Position numbers and translations under genes: made by a program. From Knufia peltigerae (Eukaryota > Ascomycota > Eurotiomycetes > Chaetothyriales > Trichomeriaceae), in contig JAPDRN010000026.1 of NCBI GenBank assembly GCA_030247855.1, positions 248,001-312,000 of the forward strand: DNA of 64,000 bases. The letters are read 5' to 3'. Of this stretch, positions 45,691 to 54,537 are shown one piece after another. Within the stretch, counting starts at the first letter, position 1. Each line of letters begins with the position of its first letter. The notes under the pieces were generated by a model that saw only the letters and a program-made list of their open reading frames with translations, was not told the origin of the DNA and did not search any database.

Positions 45691-46854
45691 TCACCCAGTT
45701 TCTTGCTTTTGTGCCTTTGCCCAGCACGTTTTCAAGAACGGCTCGATTTTCATGGTCTCGATGTCTGGGGCGAGTGTCTGTAGGTTTGTTCCTGAGATAT
45801 CGAACACACCTGTAGCCATACCAACCATCATAGTACTGACAACCATGTCAAGCTCAGCCTTTCCTCCTGGAAAGAATGGATAGGATGGCCTGTTTGACGG
45901 CAACTCCGTGGTTTCCATTTTCCGTAAGCGCTCAAGGGAGTCGAATGTCTTTTTGAACTGCTGGCCTGCAATGATGATATTAGCGGACAACATAGACAAT
46001 TTCAGGAGCGAGATACGTACCTGTGACCTTCTCTGCCAAAGAAATCAAGTCATTCAGTACAATCTTTTCCCCAATAACAGTTGATTCAAGTGGCCATCGA
46101 GAAGCAGGAACATCAAGAAGTGCCGCCACGAATTTGCCTACATCTGTAGTGTGGGTGAAGGTCACCATTGCTGTTCCATCGCCCGGGATTGCAGCTTCTG
46201 CAGCTGGAAGATCCACGACCATATAGAGGGGTTTCAAAAACGTATCGGCGAACGGAAGCCCGAGGTAATCCATGAAATTTCCATTTCTTATGAGAGTGTA
46301 TGTCAACTGAGGATACTGTTCGAGTTCTTGTATAGCTTTGAGTTGATCAATACGTGGAGGATAAGGCATTCGACTGTATACAATGTCAATCCATATTGCA
46401 AGTAGAATCCGTTGGAGGTTCTGGCGTCTCGTGTCTCGAAAGCGGAGTACTTACTCTTCGGACACATTGTAATCAATATTGAACTCGCTTGGGATAAATC
46501 TCTTTACAACTCCTGACTGTGCCGCGCCCTGGATGAGATTGAGCTGTGCCTGAGGAGACCCTGGCCAGTTCAGATTCAAAGTTGAGATGACCGTCTCAAC
46601 ATGAAGTTGCTGCAAGACATCGCTGATTTGGGAAGGACTGCCATAGTCCAGGGCAACAAGCTTTGCGACGGCTGCTATTGGATGTGTGGCATCGGCCTAG
46701 ACTTTCACATCAGTAAGCCGATCATGTCTTTTCAGGCAATGTACCGAACATTTCTACTCAAGACATAGACTGTGTGCTTGCCAGTCTTAGCGATAGCTTC
46801 GACTATGGTACGGCCGAGGTCGCCTGTACCTCCAGCAATTGCAACGACAGTCAT
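45691..46854 (-). CDS. NmrA-like / isoflavone-reductase-type NAD(P)-binding protein
   Basis: Four exons (46854-46750, 46696-46455, 46373-46021, 45965-45691) encode 324 residues. The N terminus VVAIAGGTGDLGRTIVEAI carries the GxxGxxG motif of atypical SDRs. FIPSEFNIDYNVSE and LIRNGNFMDYLG match the NmrA/isoflavone-reductase group. The SDR catalytic Tyr-x3-Lys is not visible, so it may be a redox sensor or an NADPH-dependent reductase of a phenolic substrate. The first intron has a weak donor (GTTCGG) but gives the only in-frame join. It is head-to-head with the Zn2Cys6 regulator across 379 bp. In several fungal pathways NmrA-like proteins modulate a neighbouring regulator, so a control role is possible. 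Confidence 0.85.
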
Positions 46855-47233
46855 TCTCGTGATATGACTCCGTTTTGGCTACAAGTCAACGTAGTTCTAT
46901 TGATTGCCTCCAAGGCCTGATATCTGGGGCATGGAGAGAGTTTGGCAGTGAAGATCCGGGAGAAAGAAGAGTCCGTGTGTCTGAATGAAACCCCTCCTTT
47001 AGTGGGTCACTTGTGGGGCGCACTATGTATGCCTCGTCCATTGACTAATCGCTATCTGGGGCTGTTAAGCGGGACATTCTGGAAATCCGGAACCCGAAAT
47101 TCCGGAACAATCGCAACCTCTACCAGGAAGTCAACGTACGAGGTAAATACTGTGGGCAAGAGTGCGCTGCCTTGACTTGGTGTTATCCTTCTGGCCCGGA
47201 TCGCCGGGCTGACATTACTCTCATCAGGCCACA
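46855..47233. promoter_or_regulatory. Divergent promoter region, NmrA-like / Zn2Cys6 regulator
   Basis: A 379-bp shared promoter with several paired CGG/CCG sites: CGG-AAC-CCG at 47088-47096, AAATTCCGGAAC at 47097-47108 and CGG-ATCG-CCG at 47197-47206. If the regulator binds such sites it would control its own gene. Confidence 0.6.
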
Positions 47234-49788
47234 ATGAATCCTCACAAAGATCAACGGCTGCCCTCGGCGGTGAGTCTCAAAAGCAGTACATCAATGTCGT
47301 CCAGAGCTGACTCTTGCATCAAAGTGTGATCTTTGTCACTACAAAAAGGTCAATAGGCATCGCAGCCCAGACCTAACAGGACTTGTCGTTCAAATGAGGC
47401 TGACGACTATCAGATCAGATGTAACCGACAAAGTCCATGCGCCAACTGCCTCGTGGCACGCGCCGATTGTCTTCGGCAGCGACCCAAGCAATCAAGCGCC
47501 AAGCAGAACAAGAATGAGGATGACCGACTCAATATGGTCCTCGAAGGCATCAGTAGACTTGTAGATTCACTTCCACGAAGAACGTCCAGACCTCAATCAG
47601 GTGATTCTCAGATGAATGATCCCGGATGGACATCAATACATGATGGAGGCTCTTCTACCACGACACATCCAGCAAAGAGAAGGCGAACTCATGCTTCGGA
47701 GGAAGTAACTTCACGTGCAAGCCAGGGGCATGAGGCTCGCGAAGAAAGCCAGGCGCCACGCTCTCCGTCGGTAGAAGACACAGATGCTGAGGTTGGCAAC
47801 TCACCTGACCAATCCAGAGACGGCCCTGACCCTCGAGATGAGGAATTGGGAACTATCGATTTGCAAAGATACCTTACACCGTCACAACAGCGGCATCAAC
47901 CAGGTCACGGCGATGCCGACAGGCGTCGAGCTCTTGAAGCTGCTATCCAAGTTGCCAAAAAGGTCGCCATCATGCAACCAAAAGCCGAATCTCTACATCT
48001 AACTCCGAGGAGCAATTTTTACGATCCAGCCACATACCCCTCCGCTGAGTTTGTGCATACCATTATGGATAGTAGGCGTTTAACTTCAATACCGGGAGAT
48101 TTTGATTGACACTGTGCTCCCAGGAAAGCGCCATAGTGTCTCCATGACATATTATCTCGACATCAACACCAATGTATCAAACTCAGCATTTGAAGATATG
48201 GCCTTCGCTCTGATTAATCATGAAGTCCACGGACAAATGAGGCTTCACTACGTTGTCTGCGTCAACTACATTTCATATTCGTATTTAGTGGCCATTGGAT
48301 CGGAAGGGCAAAGTGCTGCCATGATGGAGAATCTTCAAGTCTCGAAACGCAGATATTGCGCAAATGCCATGGCAGCTCTGGACGCAATGGACCTCACTTC
48401 GTCTCCAGATATTCCCATGTTACAGGCACTTTTGTCAGGTGTAAGTGGCCCCCGCTGAATTTTAACGTTGAATAATTCGCTCATCTTTCTGTTTGAAGGC
48501 AATGCTTTCACAAGACATTGGCAACATGCGCCGCTGCTGGCGACTCAACACCAACGCTTGTCGTATTTGTTCCAGCCTTGGAGGTAGGACACTGAGTGAG
48601 CTCAATACTATTGCATCGCCCGAGGAAGCCATGAACACCCGGCTGGTGTTTTTGAAATGTTATATTTTTGACAAGTCCTTATCTGCCAACATGTATCAAC
48701 CATCGTGCTTGGTAGATATGCGATTGGATACTTCCAGGCTAGATGTCACTACGCCTTCTCATGCCATGCTGTTCATTCTCCTAGAGCTTTCGAAGGTTCA
48801 AGAGGTCATGGTCCGCGAGACCACTGCCATGCTAGCTTCCAGCCGACAAGCTGGAACGAGTATGGAGAATCTGCCCGGCCATGAGAAATTGAGGGCTTGC
48901 CAGGGACGAATGAATCAAATATTCGCCCAGACTCAAGAGGTTTGTTTAACCTCTCTATCACGCTTGAACTTTTGGCCTAATCATTGCCCAGTTTCGAGCC
49001 AAACCACCTTCTAGCCAAGACGAATTCTTAAAGTTTGAATGGATGAATATTGATTTCATCTATTCATCTATGATGACGAGTTTGACTCGCTTGACATCAA
49101 GAGCCGATGATGCACGTTCCGATTACGAATGTCTGCGGCACGCACGAAACTCCTTGTCATCTCTAAACCTTCTACTCCGTCTCGTTTCCCAGCCTTGCTC
49201 GTTTCGGGAAATGTCGATGAGCTCCCTGGCATGGTAGGCTTCGTCTCTCTACACGTTCCGGACGATAAGCTTCGTCTAATCGTTTCTAGGCTTGTTCCGC
49301 TGTATCCCCTGCGGCCGATTTACAGTGTTTTCAGTAATATTGTTGCGACGTCAGATCCTCTCGATCTTAAACTCCTTCAGGACACAGCCAATGGCCTTGA
49401 TTCATTGGCGCAGAACCACGCCTCAATGAAGGCGGTGCACAAACTATGCAGTTCCCTGATTGAACTTTGTGCTACTTTCTTCAAAAATACCGAGGCGTCC
49501 CAGACCATCCATCCATCACAATTCGGACTCATGGGGCCTGCTCCTGGTCACGTCCCAGAACGTGAAGGCCCCCGACAGCAGAGCCGTCCGAAAAACGTTG
49601 CACACAATTCTGGAGGGCGTGCTACTCCTTTACAGAATCACTCCTTTGGTGGCCACATCACTCAGGAGCAGCCGATGTTTGCTGTAAAGGACTATTCCCA
49701 AGGCAAATATCACTTTGACGACGATCTAGATTGGGAGCTCTTTTGTGCACAACCTTCGTTGGACTTTTTTGATCTGGGAGATCAGTGA
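47234..49788 (+). CDS. Zn2Cys6 binuclear-cluster transcription factor, likely cluster regulator
   Basis: Seven exons (47234-47269, 47325-47348, 47414-48071, 48124-48440, 48499-48939, 48992-49233, 49290-49788) encode 738 residues. The zinc cluster is assembled across the first two introns as CDLCHYKKIRCNRQSPCANC followed by LVARADC: spacing C-x2-C-x6-C-x5-C-x2-C-x6-C, residues 13-39. A Ser/Glu-rich linker follows. The middle region (VSNSAFEDMAFAL, YRANAM-like YCANAMAALDAMDL) matches the fungal-specific transcription-factor domain. The C terminus is acidic (HFDDDLDWELFCAQPSLDFF), a plausible activation segment. The first exons are tiny (36 and 24 nt). Its place inside the cluster and the CCGG palindromes in its promoter and its neighbours' suggest a pathway-specific activator; this is inferred. 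Confidence 0.92.
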
Positions 49789-50318
49789 CTTTCATCATCC
49801 ATATACCTGATACTTGCAAGACGTAATCTTCTCAAGGAGTAGTTGATATCCTGACGTCCGTGCCGGAATACCGGTACACTGCCACAGTCACTTCTGTGGT
49901 CATCTTTGCAAATACCCCTTTTACGAATGTGGCGCGTACTTAAGGGTTCTTCATAACGTAAAGTTGTACAATTTGATGATAGTTATATCTGTCAATATAA
50001 AGGCTCTACTGGCCAGTATTCCAGCAAATGTAAACAGAAGGTAGTATCAAGAGCCGAATCACTCGAACCGGCATGACAGTCGTATTTGACGGTCTCAATC
50101 AGTTACCCTCAATAAATATCTACACGGATCAAGACTCTGGGAGGAATCCAGCCACCGTAGTGGCGGGCCGCACCCCTTCCATCCGGACTTTGATAAAGCG
50201 CACCGGATCCCCGTGGCAACTTCTAAACTGGTACTCCTTCTCTCCCATAGCCTTCCTCACCTGAGTGTTATCTCTGATTCATTCGCTTACTATCACCCGA
50301 ATAGCTTTGCTCAGCAAT
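49789..50318. promoter_or_regulatory. Upstream region of the single-domain cupin gene
   Basis: This 530-bp region contains CCGGAATACCGG at 49863-49874 (one mismatch from the palindrome in the bicupin promoter) and CGG-ATCC-CCG at 50204-50213, about 105 bases before the cupin start. No gene was found in it. Confidence 0.55.
49863..49874. promoter_or_regulatory. Candidate regulator palindrome CCGGAATACCGG
   Basis: Two CCGG half-sites are separated by AATA. It is 11 of 12 bases identical to 35866-35877, and lies between the regulator gene and the cupin gene. Confidence 0.5.
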
Positions 50319-50975
50319 ATGTTTGCCTTTCTTAGGCCATCGTTGCCCCCACGGACCAACCGGGCAGATCAAAATCCCATCGTCTACGAAGATGGGAGGT
50401 CATCTCTGGAGTTCAGGGACGCCGGTGCCGAATACACGCTGAGAAATGTCCACCCTCCGCACGTAAAGGGCGACGAACCTCAATCCATCATGGTTCCACC
50501 TCACCATTACCATATCAATCAATCGGAACATTTCCGGATCGTTTCCGGCAGCGTCAACGTATACAAGGGGCTCAACCCAAAGCCTTGGAAGGTCTTGTCG
50601 GACCAAGAAGGATTCGAAAAGACGGCAGCGATCCAAAAACAAATCTACCACCGGATCGAGAACGCAAGCTCCACCGAGCCGCTCGTGCTGGACGTAAATC
50701 TCGCCCCGGAGGAGTACGAGACTGAACAGCGCTTCTTCCGGAATTTCTTTGGATACCTCGACGATTGCAGATCCGCCAAAGTGGCCCCGAGCCTTTTCCA
50801 GTTACTGGTGTTCCTTCACAGTGCCGATACACCGCTGGCTCTGCCGATTTCGGAAACATGGCCCGGAGTCATCGCGAGTCGCATCTTTTTGATAGTGATG
50901 GCTTTCTGGGGACGATGGATACTGGGTTATGAGACAACCTATCCGGAGTACTATTCGGGGAAGAAGGATATGTGA
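50319..50975 (+). CDS. Single-domain cupin with C-terminal membrane segment
   Basis: A single exon encodes 218 residues from MFAFLRPSLPPRTNRADQNP; the frame is open a little further upstream but has no ATG there. The middle has a cupin-like strand pattern with PPHHYHINQSEHFRIVSGSV (His-x-His and a following Glu, a common metal-binding set) near residues 60-80. The C-terminal part carries a hydrophobic segment (VIASRIFLIVMAFWGRWILG) likely to anchor it in a membrane. Similar fungal proteins occur beside oxidative enzymes, but I know of no assigned reaction. It could be an isomerase, a cyclase or a dioxygenase-like protein. It is in the same direction as the regulator and has two CGG/CCG sites upstream. 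Confidence 0.82.
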   Translation: MFAFLRPSLPPRTNRADQNPIVYEDGRSSLEFRDAGAEYTLRNVHPPHVKGDEPQSIMVPPHHYHINQSEHFRIVSGSVNVYKGLNPKPWKVLSDQEGFEKTAAIQKQIYHRIENASSTEPLVLDVNLAPEEYETEQRFFRNFFGYLDDCRSAKVAPSLFQLLVFLHSADTPLALPISETWPGVIASRIFLIVMAFWGRWILGYETTYPEYYSGKKDM

Positions 50976-51151
50976 ATATTGATTTATACCAGTCCGGAGT
51001 GAGGTATAGCAGCAAATATTAAAGCCGCGTACAAACGCTTATCCAATGGCTCCATGTAACAGTCCTAACACGTTCTGAATCCCTACATACTTCGTACTCT
51101 GTCCCCCAATTCCAAAAGAGTCTATGCAGACCACAATCCAGCCCCCAGATC

Positions 51152-51640
51152 TTACTCAATCTTGGACTGTGCACCCGGAAACGTCACACTCGTCCCTTCC
51201 ATTGCCAGGGACAGCTTGGCTGGATCGAACCAGGATATGATCTCGACTATCTTGTTTTCCGGATGACCGTTGGTCCTGATGAGCCAACAATAGTCCTGTT
51301 CGTAGCTCGCACCATTCTTAGCCTTGACACCTTCACATCTCCAATGAACCACGGCCCAGAGCCCATCGGCAAAGATATGTTTGACAGTCGGGGCCGGGAT
51401 CCTTTCCACAATTTCATGCATCGGCTTGAGAACCCTGTCGGCATAGGCCTGCTTGCTTTCATAACGTCCAGATATCGGAGACGAGCCGTTCGTGATCCAG
51501 ACTAGATCATCCGCCAGCGCCTCCGGGAAAGCATTATCCCAGTCGTCCTTTCTGGAGAACAAGGTCTCGATGAAGTTCCGCGTTCGGGATGTCTTTCCAG
51601 AATCGGCCTGTGATAAGTGACTTGAATCGTAGCCAGACAT
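51152..51640 (-). CDS. SnoaL-like (NTF2-fold) small protein
   Basis: A single exon encodes 162 residues. FIETLFSRKDDWDNAFPEALADDLVWI and WAVVHWRCEGVKAKNGASY followed by KIVEIISWFDPAKL show the alternating helix-sheet pattern of SnoaL/NTF2-like proteins. Such proteins are often cyclases, isomerases or dehydratases in oxidative pathways. ISWFDPA near residue 140 is typical of fungal members. No signal peptide is present. It closes the cluster on the right; a CCGGAATCCGG site 188 bases upstream links it to the shared promoter signal. Its reaction is unknown. Confidence 0.85.
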   Translation of the reverse strand: MSGYDSSHLSQADSGKTSRTRNFIETLFSRKDDWDNAFPEALADDLVWITNGSSPISGRYESKQAYADRVLKPMHEIVERIPAPTVKHIFADGLWAVVHWRCEGVKAKNGASYEQDYCWLIRTNGHPENKIVEIISWFDPAKLSLAMEGTSVTFPGAQSKIE

Positions 51641-52123
51641 TGTAAATAATATCGCAAAAAAAGGACCTCTAACTGCAGGTCTGAATGAATGAGATTGGTC
51701 TGATAGTCGTTCCGAGTCAAGTTAAAGTGAATAAATATATCCTAGATCTCGGAGGACCAAGCATCATAGCTTGACTAGTCTGCATATTCGAGTTGAAAGT
51801 GAGCTCCACTGATTTAGGGGAACTCTACCGGAATCCGGAAGACTGCGAGAGACCGATGGAGGCCGGACGAAATTCACGTCGGTAGCGAATGCATTTATGA
51901 AGCCAACGAAAGGGCAGTGAGGTGTGCTTGAAAGTTCTCGACAGAGGCGGCGACGGAAAAGGTTTTCACGTAGACTGCATAAGATAGTTGTTGTAGGAAA
52001 ACTGATCCAGAACAAATGTGCATGTTTCCTCATAGTGTCAAGACGATCTTCGCGAATGATAAGCAGGGATATATATTGAATATCCGAATTTTGCGGGTAA
52101 AATTCCGCTCCAGATTGCAACGC
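51641..52123. promoter_or_regulatory. SnoaL-like gene promoter and right edge of the cluster
   Basis: The region contains CCGGAATCCGG at 51828-51838, an AT-rich leader (AATAAATATATCC near 51731) and, further right, DNA up to the tRNA. No gene was recognised. Confidence 0.5.
51828..51838. promoter_or_regulatory. Candidate regulator palindrome CCGGAATCCGG
   Basis: On the minus strand this reads CCGGATTCCGG, identical to 35874-35884 and 10 of 11 identical to 33229-33239. It lies 188 bases upstream of the SnoaL-like start, in the same orientation as the gene. Confidence 0.55.
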
Positions 52124-52226
52124 GGCTCAATGGTCTAGTGGTATGATTGTCGCTTCGGGTTACCCCCTCGTGGTTTTGAAAACTGTGAACTGTGACAGGC
52201 CTCGGGTTCGAATCCCGATTGAGCCC
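52124..52226 (+). tRNA. tRNA-Pro (anticodon CGG) with 31-nt intron
   Basis: The acceptor stem is GGCTCAA (52124-52130) pairing with TTGAGCC (52219-52225). The D-arm is TGGTCTAGTGGTATGA. The anticodon stem GTCGC pairs with GTGAC (52192-52196, one G-T pair). The anticodon CGG is at 52156-52158, reading codon CCG. The T-arm is TCGGG-TTCGAAT-CCCGA. The intron occupies about 52160-52190, one base 3' of the anticodon as is canonical. A T7 run at about 52227 is a normal RNA polymerase III terminator. Confidence 0.93.
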
Positions 52227-52590
52227 TTTTTTTGGTCTCGTTTTGTTTTTGATATCATTTCACATTCGCGGAATGTGGTGTTGATGTTGACAATTTTTTT
52301 TGCTTGCGTAAATATCTGAACATGGCGGCGAGAATAGGCAGGAAGTGGCGGTAGTAAATGGGGGAGTCACTATAAGCCCACCAAGGCAAAGCCCGGCTTG
52401 CCACGGCCTTGTCACTGGATAATAATAATAAACTGTGGCACACTGTCTCATACGCCGTACTTCGTACTCCGTATTGCATTTCCAAAGGCTCGATCATTAT
52501 TGATAATCACTGCCTGGCGAACTCGTAACATATCCTTTCTACATGCCAGAGAATTCCCAATGACCATGTCTGCGTACTGCAATCGGTGTG
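52227..52590. other. Short intergenic region before the RBR ligase
   Basis: The poly-T terminator of the tRNA is followed by AT-rich DNA (AATAATAATAA near 52420) and the leader of the RBR gene. An ATG at 52561 begins a frame that would need a very short intron to join the ligase, so it is not used. Confidence 0.4.
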
Positions 52591-54537
52591 ATGTGGCTTT
52601 CTTCCAGGTCACCGAAACGATCCGCTAACTCTTCTCCTTCTTCACCACGTCGAACCTCCGCCAATACCTCTCAGACAACATCGACGTCCCCCGGGTCTAC
52701 GCTCGCCGAAGTACTGCGCAAGAACCCCTTCCGTGCCGGCTCTCGAGAGTCACTCCCTCGTCAGGATGAAGACGACCCTTCCATCGCCCTAAATCGTGAC
52801 TTGGCCGTCCTCGCCGACTTCTTCCCCGATGTCAAGCTCGAAGTGCTCCGCGAATTGCTCGTCCGTTTTGACGGGGACAGTAGGTTGCCGATATGCACGG
52901 AGCAAATGATCAAGTATAAAGTGGAGTGGACCAGAGGACGAATGAATATCCCACCGAGAACGTCTGAGGATTCCATCTCCGTTGAAGAACAGTTCAGGTC
53001 GAGGGACTATGTGGACGCCGTCAAATTGACGCTAGGGCGCGAGTTCAGCGGCTTGAGCAGAAGTGCCATCGACGCGGTTCTGGCCGAGGTCAACTGCTCT
53101 TATACACTGGCACGGCCGACACTACAAGCGATCGCGAGCAGGTCATGGCGGAATACATTTGCAAGTCTGTTCAAGAAGAAAAAGCCTCAGAACGAGGCCC
53201 CGTCGATTTTGCTAGAAAGAGCAAAAACGGCCACGAGCCCGGCGAAGTTGTTAAGCACTGGGAGTCAAGAGCTTGACCAAGAACTTTCCGCTCTATTCAC
53301 AGGCGGCGTGCAGGCGGCTGAGAAGACCCATCAGCAGACTATCGACCTCGAACTTGCGCAGGCGCTTAATCTGAAAGAGGCCGAGGAGGCTGGTGCCATC
53401 TATGAATGCCAGGTCTGCTACAACGATGTTCCTTTCGAGGACGTCTCGGCGTGCACAGATTCCGGCCATACTATCTGTCTCGATTGTGTTCGAAGAACTC
53501 TCCATGAAGCGATCTTTGGACAAGGCTGGGCTAAATCGGTCGAAGTGGAGCGAGGCACGCTAAAGTGTCTAGCAACTGACTCATGTGACGGTTATATCCC
53601 TCAGGAACTTGTTGAGCGAGCCATTCTACGCGGGAAATCCGGCAAGGAAACCTGGACCAGGTTTGAAGATCGTCTGATCGAAGACAATTTACAAAAGTCA
53701 GCTTTGCCCATCATCCGCTGTCCTTTCTGTTCCTACGCCGAAGCCATGCAGGTCTACGACCGCAACTCTGCTGCGGACCTGACGTGGCACTTCCGCAGAC
53801 CCACGGGGATCAACATCTTTGTCTTTATCATGCTCCTCGAGCTCATGCCCTCCATCATCTGCATTGTCCTCCCCTTCTTAATCATATTTCCGTGCTACTT
53901 CCTCGCGCTGTTCTACACCGCCTTGGGGCACGCTGCGTCTAGGAGACGTACTTCACGGTTCATATGTCGACGACCGTCCTGTTCACGGAAATCGTGTTTG
54001 AAATGTCTCAAACCCTGGCACGATCCGCACGTGTGCCACGAACCGTTGATCCTCTCTCTGCGGAAGACGGTCGAGGCCGCCCGCACCGCGGCGGTGAAGC
54101 GGACCTGCCCCCGTTGCGGGACGAGCTTCGTCAAGTCCTCCGGCTGCAACAAGTTGACGTGCGTGTGCGGGTACAGCATGTGCTACCTGTGTCGGAAGAA
54201 CATTGGCAAGTCGGGGGACAACACGGAAGGGGGTGAGGGTTACCGGCATTTCTGCGAGCACTTCCGCCCGACGCCGGGCATGAAGTGCAGCGAGTGTGAC
54301 AAGTGCGATCTGTACCGGGCCGAGGACGAGGACGCGCAGGTCAAGAGCGCCGGCGAGGAGGCGGAGCGGCAGTGGAGAGAAAGGGAGGGCATGGTCGGAG
54401 TCAGGGGTCTCGAGGACGCCGTCGGCAACGTCGCAGGCGAAGACACGATCTGGCGACGCTTCTGGGACGGGAGGTGGACGATCCAAGGCGCCGTCGACGC
54501 CGCGGTCGAGCAATGTGTTTTCGTCGATATCGAATGA
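52591..54537 (+). CDS. RBR-type E3 ubiquitin ligase with membrane segment inside the IBR
   Basis: A single exon encodes 648 residues from MWLSSRSPKRSANSSPSSPR. A CUE-like segment (LAVLADFFPDVKLEVLRELL, about 71-95) precedes RING1 (YECQVCYNDVPFED, SGHTICLDCVRR, about 271-325). The IBR starts with IRCPFCSYAEA near 374 but is then interrupted by a hydrophobic stretch of about 40 residues (about 407-447) before its second Cys set (CRRPSCSRKSCLKC, about 458-475). RING2 is TCPRCGTSFVKSSGCNKLTC with the catalytic Cys probably in this block (about 505-535). RBR ligases form a thioester with ubiquitin before transfer. The hydrophobic insertion suggests the protein sits in a membrane. The target is unknown. 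Confidence 0.92.
   Translation: MWLSSRSPKRSANSSPSSPRRTSANTSQTTSTSPGSTLAEVLRKNPFRAGSRESLPRQDEDDPSIALNRDLAVLADFFPDVKLEVLRELLVRFDGDSRLPICTEQMIKYKVEWTRGRMNIPPRTSEDSISVEEQFRSRDYVDAVKLTLGREFSGLSRSAIDAVLAEVNCSYTLARPTLQAIASRSWRNTFASLFKKKKPQNEAPSILLERAKTATSPAKLLSTGSQELDQELSALFTGGVQAAEKTHQQTIDLELAQALNLKEAEEAGAIYECQVCYNDVPFEDVSACTDSGHTICLDCVRRTLHEAIFGQGWAKSVEVERGTLKCLATDSCDGYIPQELVERAILRGKSGKETWTRFEDRLIEDNLQKSALPIIRCPFCSYAEAMQVYDRNSAADLTWHFRRPTGINIFVFIMLLELMPSIICIVLPFLIIFPCYFLALFYTALGHAASRRRTSRFICRRPSCSRKSCLKCLKPWHDPHVCHEPLILSLRKTVEAARTAAVKRTCPRCGTSFVKSSGCNKLTCVCGYSMCYLCRKNIGKSGDNTEGGEGYRHFCEHFRPTPGMKCSECDKCDLYRAEDEDAQVKSAGEEAERQWREREGMVGVRGLEDAVGNVAGEDTIWRRFWDGRWTIQGAVDAAVEQCVFVDIE

Noticed and set aside
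28023..51640. Secondary-metabolite biosynthetic cluster
   Set aside because: No backbone enzyme (PKS, NRPS, terpene synthase, DMATS) was found in any frame; enzyme types fit degradation better.
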